The translations under genes and the position numbers were made by a program. A stretch of 64,000 nt of DNA from Vibrio sp. (GTDB lineage Bacteria > Pseudomonadota > Gammaproteobacteria > Enterobacterales > Vibrionaceae): NCBI GenBank assembly GCA_028131545.1, contig JAOICL010000005.1:1-64000 (forward strand). The letters are read 5' to 3'. Below the pieces are notes generated by a model, which was not told the DNA's origin, made no database searches, and saw only the letters and a program-made list of their open reading frames with translations. The stretch's first letter is position 1; each line of letters starts with the position of its first letter. Positions 9,256 through 16,284 of this stretch are shown one piece after another.

Positions 9256-9837
9256 TTATCTGTCTGCGACAAGTGTTTCTAAAGCAGCTGGGCGATAATA
9301 AACCGATTTTAATACTTTACCTTTACGTATTGTTTTATTCGGAGAAACGAAATCTTCAGCGCATTTCGCGATAATATAATCTCCTTTGATGACTTTTTCT
9401 AAAGTAATACCTTCTTTAGCATAATGAGTTTCAGTATCTTTAAATTCTTGATCTGTGCGACACACCTTGCTCATATTACTAGAATGCACTTCATCCCAAC
9501 AAGGTTCAAAGTGGATACCACGATTGATGGCGACGTTAAGAAGAACATCAATAAAGTAGCTGATTGTAGGAGTATCATTGATATCTTTGCTGCCTAAATG
9601 AACTAATCGACCCATAAGAACGTAAACGCTATCAACAATTGCATCGGCTTGTTCTATTTTGCTGTCCGCTTCAGCAAGCTCGGTCATTTCTTCAATAATC
9701 AGTGAAGAATGAAGAGTATCAGCGGACGAATCTAAGGTCTTCGGGGCGGTAACGGGTAAATCGAAAGTAAAACGAAACTCTTCAATATCTTGATAAAGCT
9801 TGGTAAAAAACGTTTGAGTTAATTGGCTGTATTCCAT
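9256..9837 (-). CDS. MazG/PRA-PH-like nucleotide pyrophosphohydrolase
   Basis: 193 residues. The central part carries the all-alpha NTP pyrophosphohydrolase metal motif: LIIEEMTELAEAD (ExxE) followed by IEQADAIVDSVYVLMG (ExxD). This is typical of the phosphoribosyl-ATP pyrophosphohydrolase/MazG-like superfamily, which hydrolyses nucleoside triphosphates or related compounds to monophosphate and pyrophosphate. The C-terminal third has no motif I can name. It is followed by nothing on the same strand before the terminator and preceded by the DUF1415 gene 29 bases away, so the two may form a short operon with the glutaredoxin gene. The substrate cannot be read from sequence. Confidence 0.75.
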   Translation of the reverse strand: MEYSQLTQTFFTKLYQDIEEFRFTFDLPVTAPKTLDSSADTLHSSLIIEEMTELAEADSKIEQADAIVDSVYVLMGRLVHLGSKDINDTPTISYFIDVLLNVAINRGIHFEPCWDEVHSSNMSKVCRTDQEFKDTETHYAKEGITLEKVIKGDYIIAKCAEDFVSPNKTIRKGKVLKSVYYRPAALETLVADR

Positions 9838-9866
9838 GGTAAACCTGTATAATTAAATAATAAAGA

Positions 9867-10430
9867 TTACTGAAAGAGATGAGGGAATAAATGATGTTTC
9901 TCTTCATCAGATAGCGTGTTGACACGATTAATGTTGTTGTCTGGAATCGATTCAGGATCAGGGTAATGTGCCAGTACTTTCTCCATACTCTCTTCACGAA
10001 TTAAATGAAAGATAGGGTAAGGTGAACGATTGGTTAAATTCTCACTGTCATCAGGCTGAGTACCCGCAAAGTAATAATCAGGGTGGAAGGTGGCAACTTG
10101 GTAAATTCCCTCCCAATCATACTGCTTCAATAAAGATTCCACCCAATCGATATACCAATTATAATCATTAAAATCACCCAGTAGAAAAGGGATGACCACT
10201 AATGTGGTATCTAACTGAGTGGCTGGTGTATTATCCAGCTCAACTAATTGCAAGCGAATATCTTCTAAGAGACAGTCTTCATTGGTAGATTGACTGACAT
10301 GGATCTTAATTTGGTTATTACGCTTAGGCTTTGCAGCAAAGGGGCAAAGGTTTAATCCAATAACCACATTATCTAACCATTGCTCAACTTCATCATGAAT
10401 GCGTTGAGTATCAGTAGTGTTTGAAGTCAT
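9867..10430 (-). CDS. DUF1415 family protein
   Basis: 187 residues. The opening IHDEVEQWLDNVVIGLNLCPFA, with its conserved NLCPFA cysteine segment, and later VATFHPDYYFAG and SPYPIFHLIRE are characteristic of the DUF1415 family, widespread in gamma-proteobacteria. It is cytoplasmic, with no signal peptide or membrane helix. Its biochemical role is not established; the conserved Cys, His and Arg positions suggest an enzyme. It sits 11 bases downstream of the small glutaredoxin gene and 29 bases upstream of the MazG-like gene, all on the same strand, so co-expression is likely. Confidence 0.85.
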   Translation of the reverse strand: MTSNTTDTQRIHDEVEQWLDNVVIGLNLCPFAAKPKRNNQIKIHVSQSTNEDCLLEDIRLQLVELDNTPATQLDTTLVVIPFLLGDFNDYNWYIDWVESLLKQYDWEGIYQVATFHPDYYFAGTQPDDSENLTNRSPYPIFHLIREESMEKVLAHYPDPESIPDNNINRVNTLSDEEKHHLFPHLFQ

Positions 10431-10441
10431 ACAATATCCAA

Positions 10442-10669
10442 TTAAGAGTGATATATCTTTTCAAAATTTGATGGTTTCCAACCCAACATCACACGATCAC
10501 CAATTTTTAGAACGGGTACCGAGCGAGCACCTAGGGCATCTAGCTCTTTACGTCCTCGCTGCATCTTCGCATTACATAAGCGGTATGGGATTTTTTTACT
10601 GTCTAGATATCGTTGTGCATCTTTACAATGCGGGCACTTATCGGTGACGTACAATACAACTCTTTTCAT
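10442..10669 (-). CDS. Small glutaredoxin-like protein
   Basis: 75 residues. The track's 118-residue frame has an implausible N-terminal extension; the thioredoxin fold begins at MKRVVLYVTDKCPHC, so I place the start at 10669. It has a CPHC redox motif near the N-terminus, a cis-Pro region (ARSVPVLKIGDRVMLGW) and the short length of a single glutaredoxin/thioredoxin domain. It probably reduces protein or glutathione mixed disulfides in the cytoplasm. It is the first gene of a tight minus-strand cluster with DUF1415 and the MazG-like protein. The physiological partner is unknown, and a NrdH-like role is an alternative. Confidence 0.8.
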   Translation of the reverse strand: MKRVVLYVTDKCPHCKDAQRYLDSKKIPYRLCNAKMQRGRKELDALGARSVPVLKIGDRVMLGWKPSNFEKIYHS

Positions 10670-10786
10670 TTTATGTCTCAATAACCTATGATATTGAATT
10701 AATGATAATACGTATAATAGACTCTGTAAATTATGAGAGTGATTCATCTTAATATATTCAAGTGTGGATGAACGAGGAGCGATGCT

Positions 10787-11791
10787 TTGAAGTTTCAAAA
10801 AATAAACGCAATAAAGGGGTTATGTAAAGAAAATCCTTTAGAAGAGCGTTATCAGTTTAAGCAACTAACGCAGTCTATGCCTGAGTTGAAAAGTCATATT
10901 ATCAATAATCCACGAGGAGAGATGAGTATTGATTTCTCTAATCCACTCTCGGTTAAACTATTGAATAAGGCATTACTTAAGTATTACTTCAACATAAAGG
11001 ATTGGGATATTCCAAAGGGGTATTTATGCCCACCGATTCCAAGTCGATCGGATTATATATATCGACTACTGCTTCTACTTGGTATGACAAAAGGAAAGGG
11101 GAATAAAGAAAGCATCAACAAAGCCGAAAACAATACAAGATCATCGATGATCTCAATGTTAGATATAGGGACAGGGGCAAATCTCGTGTATCCAATCGTT
11201 GCTTGCTCAGGGTTAGGATGGAGGGTCGTTGGAGCCGATATAGATCCGATATCGGTAAAAAATGCGAAAAAAATCGTGAGTGAAAATGGTGATACAATGA
11301 ATAATACCGACATTCGTTTACAAAAGGATCCTAAGTGTCTATTTATAGGAGTCATTAAAAACGATGAGTATTTTGATGTAACGGTCTGTAATCCTCCATT
11401 TCATAAATCGGCTGAAGAGGCGGCAGAAGGAAACCAAAGAAAAAGAAGTAATTTATCAAAGAATCAAGATAAAAGACGATCTGATCTTATGAAGGAAGCT
11501 GATAAACCTTCAAGAAGGAATAACAGGTCAAAATTAGAATTAAACTTTGGCGGTCAAAATACGGAATTATGGGCTCCAGGTGGTGAACTTGGTTTCATTA
11601 AAAGAATGATGTTTGAAAGTCGCCATTATAGAAATCAAGTAGGCTGGTTTACAACCTTGATATCAAAAAAAGAAAACGTAAGACCGATGAAAAAATGGGC
11701 ACAAGAAATGGGTGCGAAAGAAGTCAAAGTCATTGAAATGATGCATGGACAGAAAATAACCCGCATATTCTCATGGACATACACACAGTAG
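10787..11791 (+). CDS. rlmF: 23S rRNA (adenine-1618-N6)-methyltransferase RlmF
   Basis: 334 residues. RlmF uses S-adenosylmethionine to methylate A1618 of 23S rRNA. The Rossmann motif I is MLDIGTGANLVYPI, and the N6-adenine catalytic motif NPPF is in VTVCNPPFHKSAEEAAEGN. The C-terminal region QNTELWAPGGELGFIKRM is also typical. The start codon is TTG at 10787: a strong GAGGAG lies seven bases upstream and the frame has no better ATG nearby. An internal basic stretch (RKRSNLSKNQDKRRSDLMK) follows the catalytic loop. Transcribed alone, divergent from the glutaredoxin operon. Confidence 0.92.
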   Translation: MKFQKINAIKGLCKENPLEERYQFKQLTQSMPELKSHIINNPRGEMSIDFSNPLSVKLLNKALLKYYFNIKDWDIPKGYLCPPIPSRSDYIYRLLLLLGMTKGKGNKESINKAENNTRSSMISMLDIGTGANLVYPIVACSGLGWRVVGADIDPISVKNAKKIVSENGDTMNNTDIRLQKDPKCLFIGVIKNDEYFDVTVCNPPFHKSAEEAAEGNQRKRSNLSKNQDKRRSDLMKEADKPSRRNNRSKLELNFGGQNTELWAPGGELGFIKRMMFESRHYRNQVGWFTTLISKKENVRPMKKWAQEMGAKEVKVIEMMHGQKITRIFSWTYTQ

Positions 11792-12015
11792 TCAAAAAGT
11801 TAATATAACAAGTTATCCACATATTTATTAAGATATTAACAGGTAAAAAAGCCATTTTATGCACAGTTCATTCTTTATTAGTGAGATAAATGTAACAGTA
11901 AATTTTAAAAGTGATATATGCGTCATAAGTGAGATGTTGGCTTGTTGGTTTGTCAGGGTATTGTAAAATTTATGTAAATAGAAAGACAATGATGAACCGA
12001 ACAAGGACTCTTTAT

Positions 12016-12897
12016 ATGGCTAGTAACCTTAAAGTGAAAGAACAGGAAACGAAAAGTGCTACTGTTGAAGCAATATATATGAAAGAGGTCTCTAAGCACT
12101 CTCTTCTTAAAGCAGAAGAAGAAAAAGAAGTCGCAATCGAAGTCAAAAAAGGATGCCTAGAAGCAAGACAGCGCATGATTAATGCGAATCTTCGTCTCGT
12201 TGTAACGGTAGCGAAAAAACACATTGGACGTGGTATCGATTTTGGAGATCTTATTAATGAAGGCAATATCGGCTTAATGCACGCAGTTGAAAAATTTGAT
12301 CCTGATTTAGGGTATCGCTTTTCAACCTATGCAATGTGGTGGATCAAGCAGTCGATTGATCGCGCCATCATGAATCAAGGCCGAACCATTCGAATTCCAG
12401 TGCATAAGATCAAAGAAATCAGACAATGTTATTATGCAAAAACCAATTTACAAAAATCAGGTGTATCAGAGCCAAGCGATGAAGAGATTGCTACTCAGTT
12501 AGGTATTGCACCTGAAAAAGTGTCAGAGATGTTAAAGTTAAGTGAAGACTCTATCTCCCTTGATCAGAACTGGGGCACCAGTGATTCAGACAATGCGAAC
12601 TTATTGAATACAGTTCATGATGATGATGTATACGATCATCCTGAACAAACGATGATGGATCAAAATTTAAATAAAGCATTGCTTGATATTGTTAAACAAT
12701 TGCCAGAACGTCACCAAAACATTATCAACCTGCGTTATGGGTTAATTGATGGTGAACCTAAAACTCTTGAAGAAGTGTCGAAAATATTAGTCATCAGCCG
12801 TGAACGAGTCAGACAGATCCAAAATCAAACATTACAAATCTTACGTGATAAATTACATCACCAGAAGATCAATAAAGAAAGCTTAGCGAGTGTGTAA
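12016..12897 (+). CDS. rpoQ: RpoS-like alternative sigma factor (RpoQ/RpoX-type)
   Basis: 293 residues when started at the ATG that follows AAGGA by eight bases; the track start 29 codons earlier lacks such a site. It is a sigma-70 family protein with region 1.2 ([23 protein letters not shown]), region 2 ([37 protein letters not shown] and [17 protein letters not shown]), region 3, and region 4 with the helix-turn-helix [19 protein letters not shown]. It resembles RpoS but is clearly divergent, matching the extra RpoS-like factors called RpoQ in Aliivibrio and RpoX in Vibrio. The symbol is therefore tentative. An AT-rich stretch at 11875-11895 (TTATTAGTGAGATAAATGTAA) vaguely resembles a LuxR/LitR-type operator; this is speculative. 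Confidence 0.8.
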   Translation: MASNLKVKEQETKSATVEAIYMKEVSKHSLLKAEEEKEVAIEVKKGCLEARQRMINANLRLVVTVAKKHIGRGIDFGDLINEGNIGLMHAVEKFDPDLGYRFSTYAMWWIKQSIDRAIMNQGRTIRIPVHKIKEIRQCYYAKTNLQKSGVSEPSDEEIATQLGIAPEKVSEMLKLSEDSISLDQNWGTSDSDNANLLNTVHDDDVYDHPEQTMMDQNLNKALLDIVKQLPERHQNIINLRYGLIDGEPKTLEEVSKILVISRERVRQIQNQTLQILRDKLHHQKINKESLASV

Positions 12898-12941
12898 TCC
12901 TTTTTGTTTCCCTATTTAACATTCGATAATTTTCTTTAATA

Positions 12942-12972
12942 AAAAGCCAGAGTATGATGAACTCTGGCTTTT
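12942..12972. terminator. Bidirectional rho-independent terminator
   Basis: A perfect 12-bp stem AAAAGCCAGAGT/ACTCTGGCTTTT with a 7-base loop is followed by more T. It separates the convergent sigma-factor and pilW-like genes. Confidence 0.9.
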
Positions 12973-12977
12973 TTGTT

Positions 12978-13718
12978 TTAAGACGCTTTTAAATTGGCTC
13001 GCTTGGCTAAAAACTTATCAAGTTGATTTTGATATTTGATCTGGAGTGCGCGGTTTCCTGCCTTTTTTTCAAGTTTGATTAACATTTCAAGCGAGGGCTT
13101 TCGCATACCGTAACGTTGTTGAAATTGAAACAAGCGTAAACGAGCATCATTGTAGGCGCCTTGTTCTATTTCTAATTTGGCTAATTGTAATAAAGACCGT
13201 GGTCTATTTGGATCATGATCTAATGCTCGTTGAAAATAAGTGCGAGCTTTATCTGTATGACCCGATTTGGTTGAGCAATATCCGGCATTTTCATAACTTG
13301 CAGCGATAAGATAATAGTAGGGTTGGTCTATTGCTTGATTGAAATATCGGTCGGCTTTCTTATATTCGCCATGTTTGCACAAAAAGGTGGCGAAGTTATT
13401 CATAACGTTTCCATTTTTTGGGTTATCGTCAATAGCATCTTCATACATTTCACGTGCAGAAGTTGTTTCACCGACTTTTTCAAAGTAATGCGCCATTGAT
13501 AATTGTGCTCGATAGTACTCAGGGGAAAAATAGAGTGCCCGTTCTAAGTTTTCACGTGCTTTAATCATATTTCCTTGCCTCATATAACCGAGTCCAAGTT
13601 CAATTCGTGTTTCGGCTTTTTCTTTTTTAGATACTTTGATTTCAGGTTCGGGTTTATCTGTAACCGTGACACACGCGGTTAATAAAAGACAACATGATAA
13701 AGTAAAAATAGGGCGCAT
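12978..13718 (-). CDS. pilW: PilW/PilF-like TPR lipoprotein
   Basis: 246 residues. The lipoprotein signal MRPIFTLSCCLLLTAC is followed by tetratricopeptide repeats across the rest of the chain (IELGLGYMRQGNMIKARENLERAL; AREMYEDAIDDNPKNGNVMNNFATFLCKHGEY; ARTYFQRALDHDPNRP). This length and order match PilW (PilF), the outer-membrane pilotin that helps assemble the type IV pilus secretin. PilW genes normally sit beside rlmN, rodZ and ispG; here the gene stands alone between the sigma factor and an unrelated lipoprotein. It may be a second copy with a different client. Its neighbours offer no pilus genes. Confidence 0.75.
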   Translation of the reverse strand: MRPIFTLSCCLLLTACVTVTDKPEPEIKVSKKEKAETRIELGLGYMRQGNMIKARENLERALYFSPEYYRAQLSMAHYFEKVGETTSAREMYEDAIDDNPKNGNVMNNFATFLCKHGEYKKADRYFNQAIDQPYYYLIAASYENAGYCSTKSGHTDKARTYFQRALDHDPNRPRSLLQLAKLEIEQGAYNDARLRLFQFQQRYGMRKPSLEMLIKLEKKAGNRALQIKYQNQLDKFLAKRANLKAS

Positions 13719-13990
13719 ACAGTGTTCCTTGCTCTCGCTGAGTCACGTGAGTTGGTATTCACTCAGTATGACGTTCAAAAATCCTTTCCTTCTATTTTAG
13801 TAATAATAATTCGTAGGCAGATAGCCAAGTCATAGCCATGCGATCAAGGTGGCATTTTGTCTTTTGTTGAATGAAATATTAATTTTACAAAGACTTGATG
13901 TTATTTTACTTTTTCTTGATTCCTAAAAAGTTGTAAAAAGGTAGAGTACATCACATATTTTGGTGAACTTAACAACGAGAGATAACAATA

Positions 13991-14485
13991 ATGCGTCAAT
14001 GGATTTTAGCTTTAAGCGTACTCCTATTAACAGCTTGCACAGCGACACAAGAAGAGAATAAAAATAAGAATGCACAAAATACGCAAGGTGATGTGGAAGT
14101 GAGGCTTATTGTAAATTCGGTTGATGCTGATTGTGATAACTGTGCGTTATCGGTTAAAGCAGAGGGAAGTACGTTAGAACATAGTATCCATCCTTCAGGT
14201 GCGGATTACTCAATTGAAACGATTACACATGCGAATGCAATGATTACTATTCATCCAGGTGTAATGACAGATAATGGCTTTGAACTTGAAACATCATCTA
14301 AGACAACGGCCGTTTTTCTCAATAGCCAGTTACCTCAAGATATCAGTGGAACACAATCTTCAGTGGTTTTATGTATGGATTATTCATTTACAGATTCAAC
14401 TATCGTAGATATGTATGAAGGCTACAAAACTGATACTGGTTGTGAAGCACTATCGAATGAATCTGATATGGCAATGAGAATGTAA
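13991..14485 (+). CDS. Small lipoprotein, function unknown
   Basis: 164 residues. MRQWILALSVLLLTACTATQEENKNKN is a clear lipoprotein signal, with a lipobox at LTAC and a polar, Asn/Lys/Glu-rich linker after the acylated Cys. The mature part is acidic and contains two close cysteines (ADCDNCALSV) and two later ones (VVLCMDYSF, DTGCEALS), which could form disulfides in the periplasm. No family is recognised. It is monocistronic: about 270 bases of upstream intergenic DNA, a GAGAGATAAC ribosome-site region before the ATG, and a strong hairpin downstream. Confidence 0.7.
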   Translation: MRQWILALSVLLLTACTATQEENKNKNAQNTQGDVEVRLIVNSVDADCDNCALSVKAEGSTLEHSIHPSGADYSIETITHANAMITIHPGVMTDNGFELETSSKTTAVFLNSQLPQDISGTQSSVVLCMDYSFTDSTIVDMYEGYKTDTGCEALSNESDMAMRM

Positions 14486-14530
14486 GTAAAATATTAAATA
14501 ATTCAATCATTTAATTCTGACTCAATTTTA

Positions 14531-14570
14531 ATATATGTGGTCTCTGGAACAGTCTAGAGACCACATATAT
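14531..14570. terminator. Convergent terminator hairpin
   Basis: A perfect 15-bp inverted repeat ATATATGTGGTCTCT/AGAGACCACATATAT with a 10-base loop lies between the lipoprotein gene and metA. Confidence 0.8.
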
Positions 14571-14578
14571 GCGAAAAA

Positions 14579-15523
14579 TTAATCGTTATTCTGTGTAAAA
14601 TGATTGATATCAAATGTCTCTAAATCATATGGTGTCTGTTGGTATACGCAGTAATTTAGCCAATTTGAAAATAATAAATGGCCATGACTGCGCCAAGAAG
14701 CACATGCAGGATTATCTGGGTTATTATTTGGATAATAATTAACCGGGATCATCGGTTCTTGTCCTTCACCAAGATCGCGTACATATTCATTATGTAAGGT
14801 TGATGCATCGTATTCTGGATGACCAGTAACAAAGACGTTTCGTTTGTCTTTTGTTGACGCGAGATAAACGCCTGCAATATCCGAAGTCGCTAGTATATCA
14901 AGATCGGTTTGCTCTTTAAGGTAATTGATAGAAAAGTCAGCATAGCGAGAATGCGGAGCGAGAAACTCATCATCAAATCCACGAAGCAAAGGATGATGGT
15001 TATCATGACTACGATGAGAGTAGACACCGGAAAGTTTTTCTTTTCTCGTTTTCTTTGGAAGATTGTAGAGTAGCTTTAAACCCGCTTGAGCAGCCCAACA
15101 TACATATAATGTTGATGTGACGTGGTTTTTTGCCCACTTCATGATCGTTTCTAAATGATCCCAATAGTAAACATCTTCAAACTGGACCAGACCTAATGGA
15201 GCTCCGGTGATGATGAGCCCATCAAAATTTCTATTCTTTACGGTATCAAACTGTCTATAAAAAGCATCTAGATGTTCTTCAGGGGTATTTTTACTCGGTC
15301 GGTCATCGATTCTTAATAATTCCACATCGACTTGAAGTGGGCTATTGGACAGAAGACGTAGAAATTGAGTTTCAGTCTCTATTTTTTTTGGCATTAAGTT
15401 TAAGATCAACACTTTTAAAGGGCGGATCTCCTGTGAGTTCGCGCGCGATACGTCCATCACGAAGATATTTTCTTTTTTTAATGTATCAGATGCAGGTAAT
15501 AAATCTGGAATCTTAATCGGCAT
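14579..15523 (-). CDS. metA: Homoserine O-succinyltransferase MetA
   Basis: 314 residues, full length. MetA transfers a succinyl (in some relatives acetyl) group from acyl-CoA to L-homoserine, the first committed step of methionine synthesis. The N-terminus [11 protein letters not shown] is diagnostic. The class I glutamine-amidotransferase-like fold shows the acyl-enzyme Cys in [10 protein letters not shown], the catalytic His in FVTGHPEYD with the downstream Glu, and [14 protein letters not shown] Shine-Dalgarno AGGAG precedes the ATG. No MetJ box (repeats of AGACGTCT) is evident in the upstream 160 bases, but two inverted repeats lie there. Cytoplasmic. Confidence 0.95.
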   Translation of the reverse strand: MPIKIPDLLPASDTLKKENIFVMDVSRANSQEIRPLKVLILNLMPKKIETETQFLRLLSNSPLQVDVELLRIDDRPSKNTPEEHLDAFYRQFDTVKNRNFDGLIITGAPLGLVQFEDVYYWDHLETIMKWAKNHVTSTLYVCWAAQAGLKLLYNLPKKTRKEKLSGVYSHRSHDNHHPLLRGFDDEFLAPHSRYADFSINYLKEQTDLDILATSDIAGVYLASTKDKRNVFVTGHPEYDASTLHNEYVRDLGEGQEPMIPVNYYPNNNPDNPACASWRSHGHLLFSNWLNYCVYQQTPYDLETFDINHFTQNND

Positions 15524-15552
15524 AATGGGCTCCTAATTCTTTACATTCCCAT

Positions 15553-15581
15553 ATGGCATCATCCGTTGATGTAAATGCCAT
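15553..15581. repeat. Inverted repeat in the metA leader region
   Basis: ATGGCAT pairs with ATGCCAT, with CATC/GATG inside the loop offering an alternative inner stem. Reading on the metA strand it lies about 30-60 bases upstream of the start codon. Confidence 0.45.
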
Positions 15582-15594
15582 GAATAATTTCAAT

Positions 15595-15619
15595 ATCGAG
15601 TTAGGTAATGAAACTCGAT
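15595..15619. repeat. Second inverted repeat upstream of metA
   Basis: A perfect 8-bp repeat ATCGAGTT/AACTCGAT with a 9-base spacer lies between divergent metA and the DUF3859 gene. It may be an operator or a leader hairpin. Confidence 0.45.
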
Positions 15620-15705
15620 TAAATCGATCGCTTTACAGTAGATATTATCATGCTTGACCATTATCATGAATGAAAAATCAGTAATTGATATACAGGATAC
15701 CACTT

Positions 15706-16128
15706 ATGGGAAAACGTAGCCCTTTGGTCGAAATGACTTCCTATGGCATCTATACACAATGGGATTCTCGCTCTAAATCGTTACCAAAAATTCAAAACTT
15801 TACAACGGATGTTGCTGCTGACATTGATGTAGAGTTTGGATTCATTATCAATATTAAGAGAGCGAAAGGAAAAGTGATTGAGTTTTGCATTCAACATCCA
15901 GGTATTCTCGGTAAAAAAGGAGAAGCATTGGAGGCTTTTACAGGGGATGTTCATATTAATAACAATGACTGGGAATTTTATCTTGGCGATACAATATGGG
16001 ATCCCATTGAAGATAAAATAGGGCCGTGGATTATGTCAATTTCATTAGATGGCGTGGTCATTGCCAAGAAAACATTCCATGTACATGCACAGGATGAAGG
16101 GCATTTCTGGAAAAAGCGAGGGTTCTAA
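15706..16128 (+). CDS. DUF3859 domain protein
   Basis: 140 residues from the ATG at 15706, which follows CAGGA by eight bases; the track's earlier TTG start is less likely. MGKRSPLVEMTSYGIYTQWD begins the conserved N-terminus. The segments VEFGFIINIKRAKGKVIEFCIQHPGI and GPWIMSISLDGVVIAKKTFHV are typical of DUF3859 (beta-rich, cytoplasmic, found mostly in marine gamma-proteobacteria). No catalytic residues or membrane helices are seen, and function is unknown. It is divergent from metA and followed by 156 bases of non-coding DNA before the M60 peptidase gene. Confidence 0.75.
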   Translation: MGKRSPLVEMTSYGIYTQWDSRSKSLPKIQNFTTDVAADIDVEFGFIINIKRAKGKVIEFCIQHPGILGKKGEALEAFTGDVHINNNDWEFYLGDTIWDPIEDKIGPWIMSISLDGVVIAKKTFHVHAQDEGHFWKKRGF

Positions 16129-16284
16129 TCTTATTGGTGGTAGCGATGTTCTATATGAGACACTGTCTTGTATACGCGTGTATGCTACCTTCTTTGTTGT
16201 GATAGTGTTCTGTATTTTAGTCTTGTTCGCAGTTGTTATGTCTTTCTCAATCTACACTCATAGATACATTTTGAGGGGGATAAT

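Noticed and set aside
11929-12015. N-terminal extension of the sigma factor in the ORF track
   Set aside because: The AAGGA site and sigma-family alignment favour the start at 12016.
15524-15705. MetJ operator or SAM riboswitch before metA
   Set aside because: No AGACGTCT-type repeats and no recognisable riboswitch core; only two inverted repeats.
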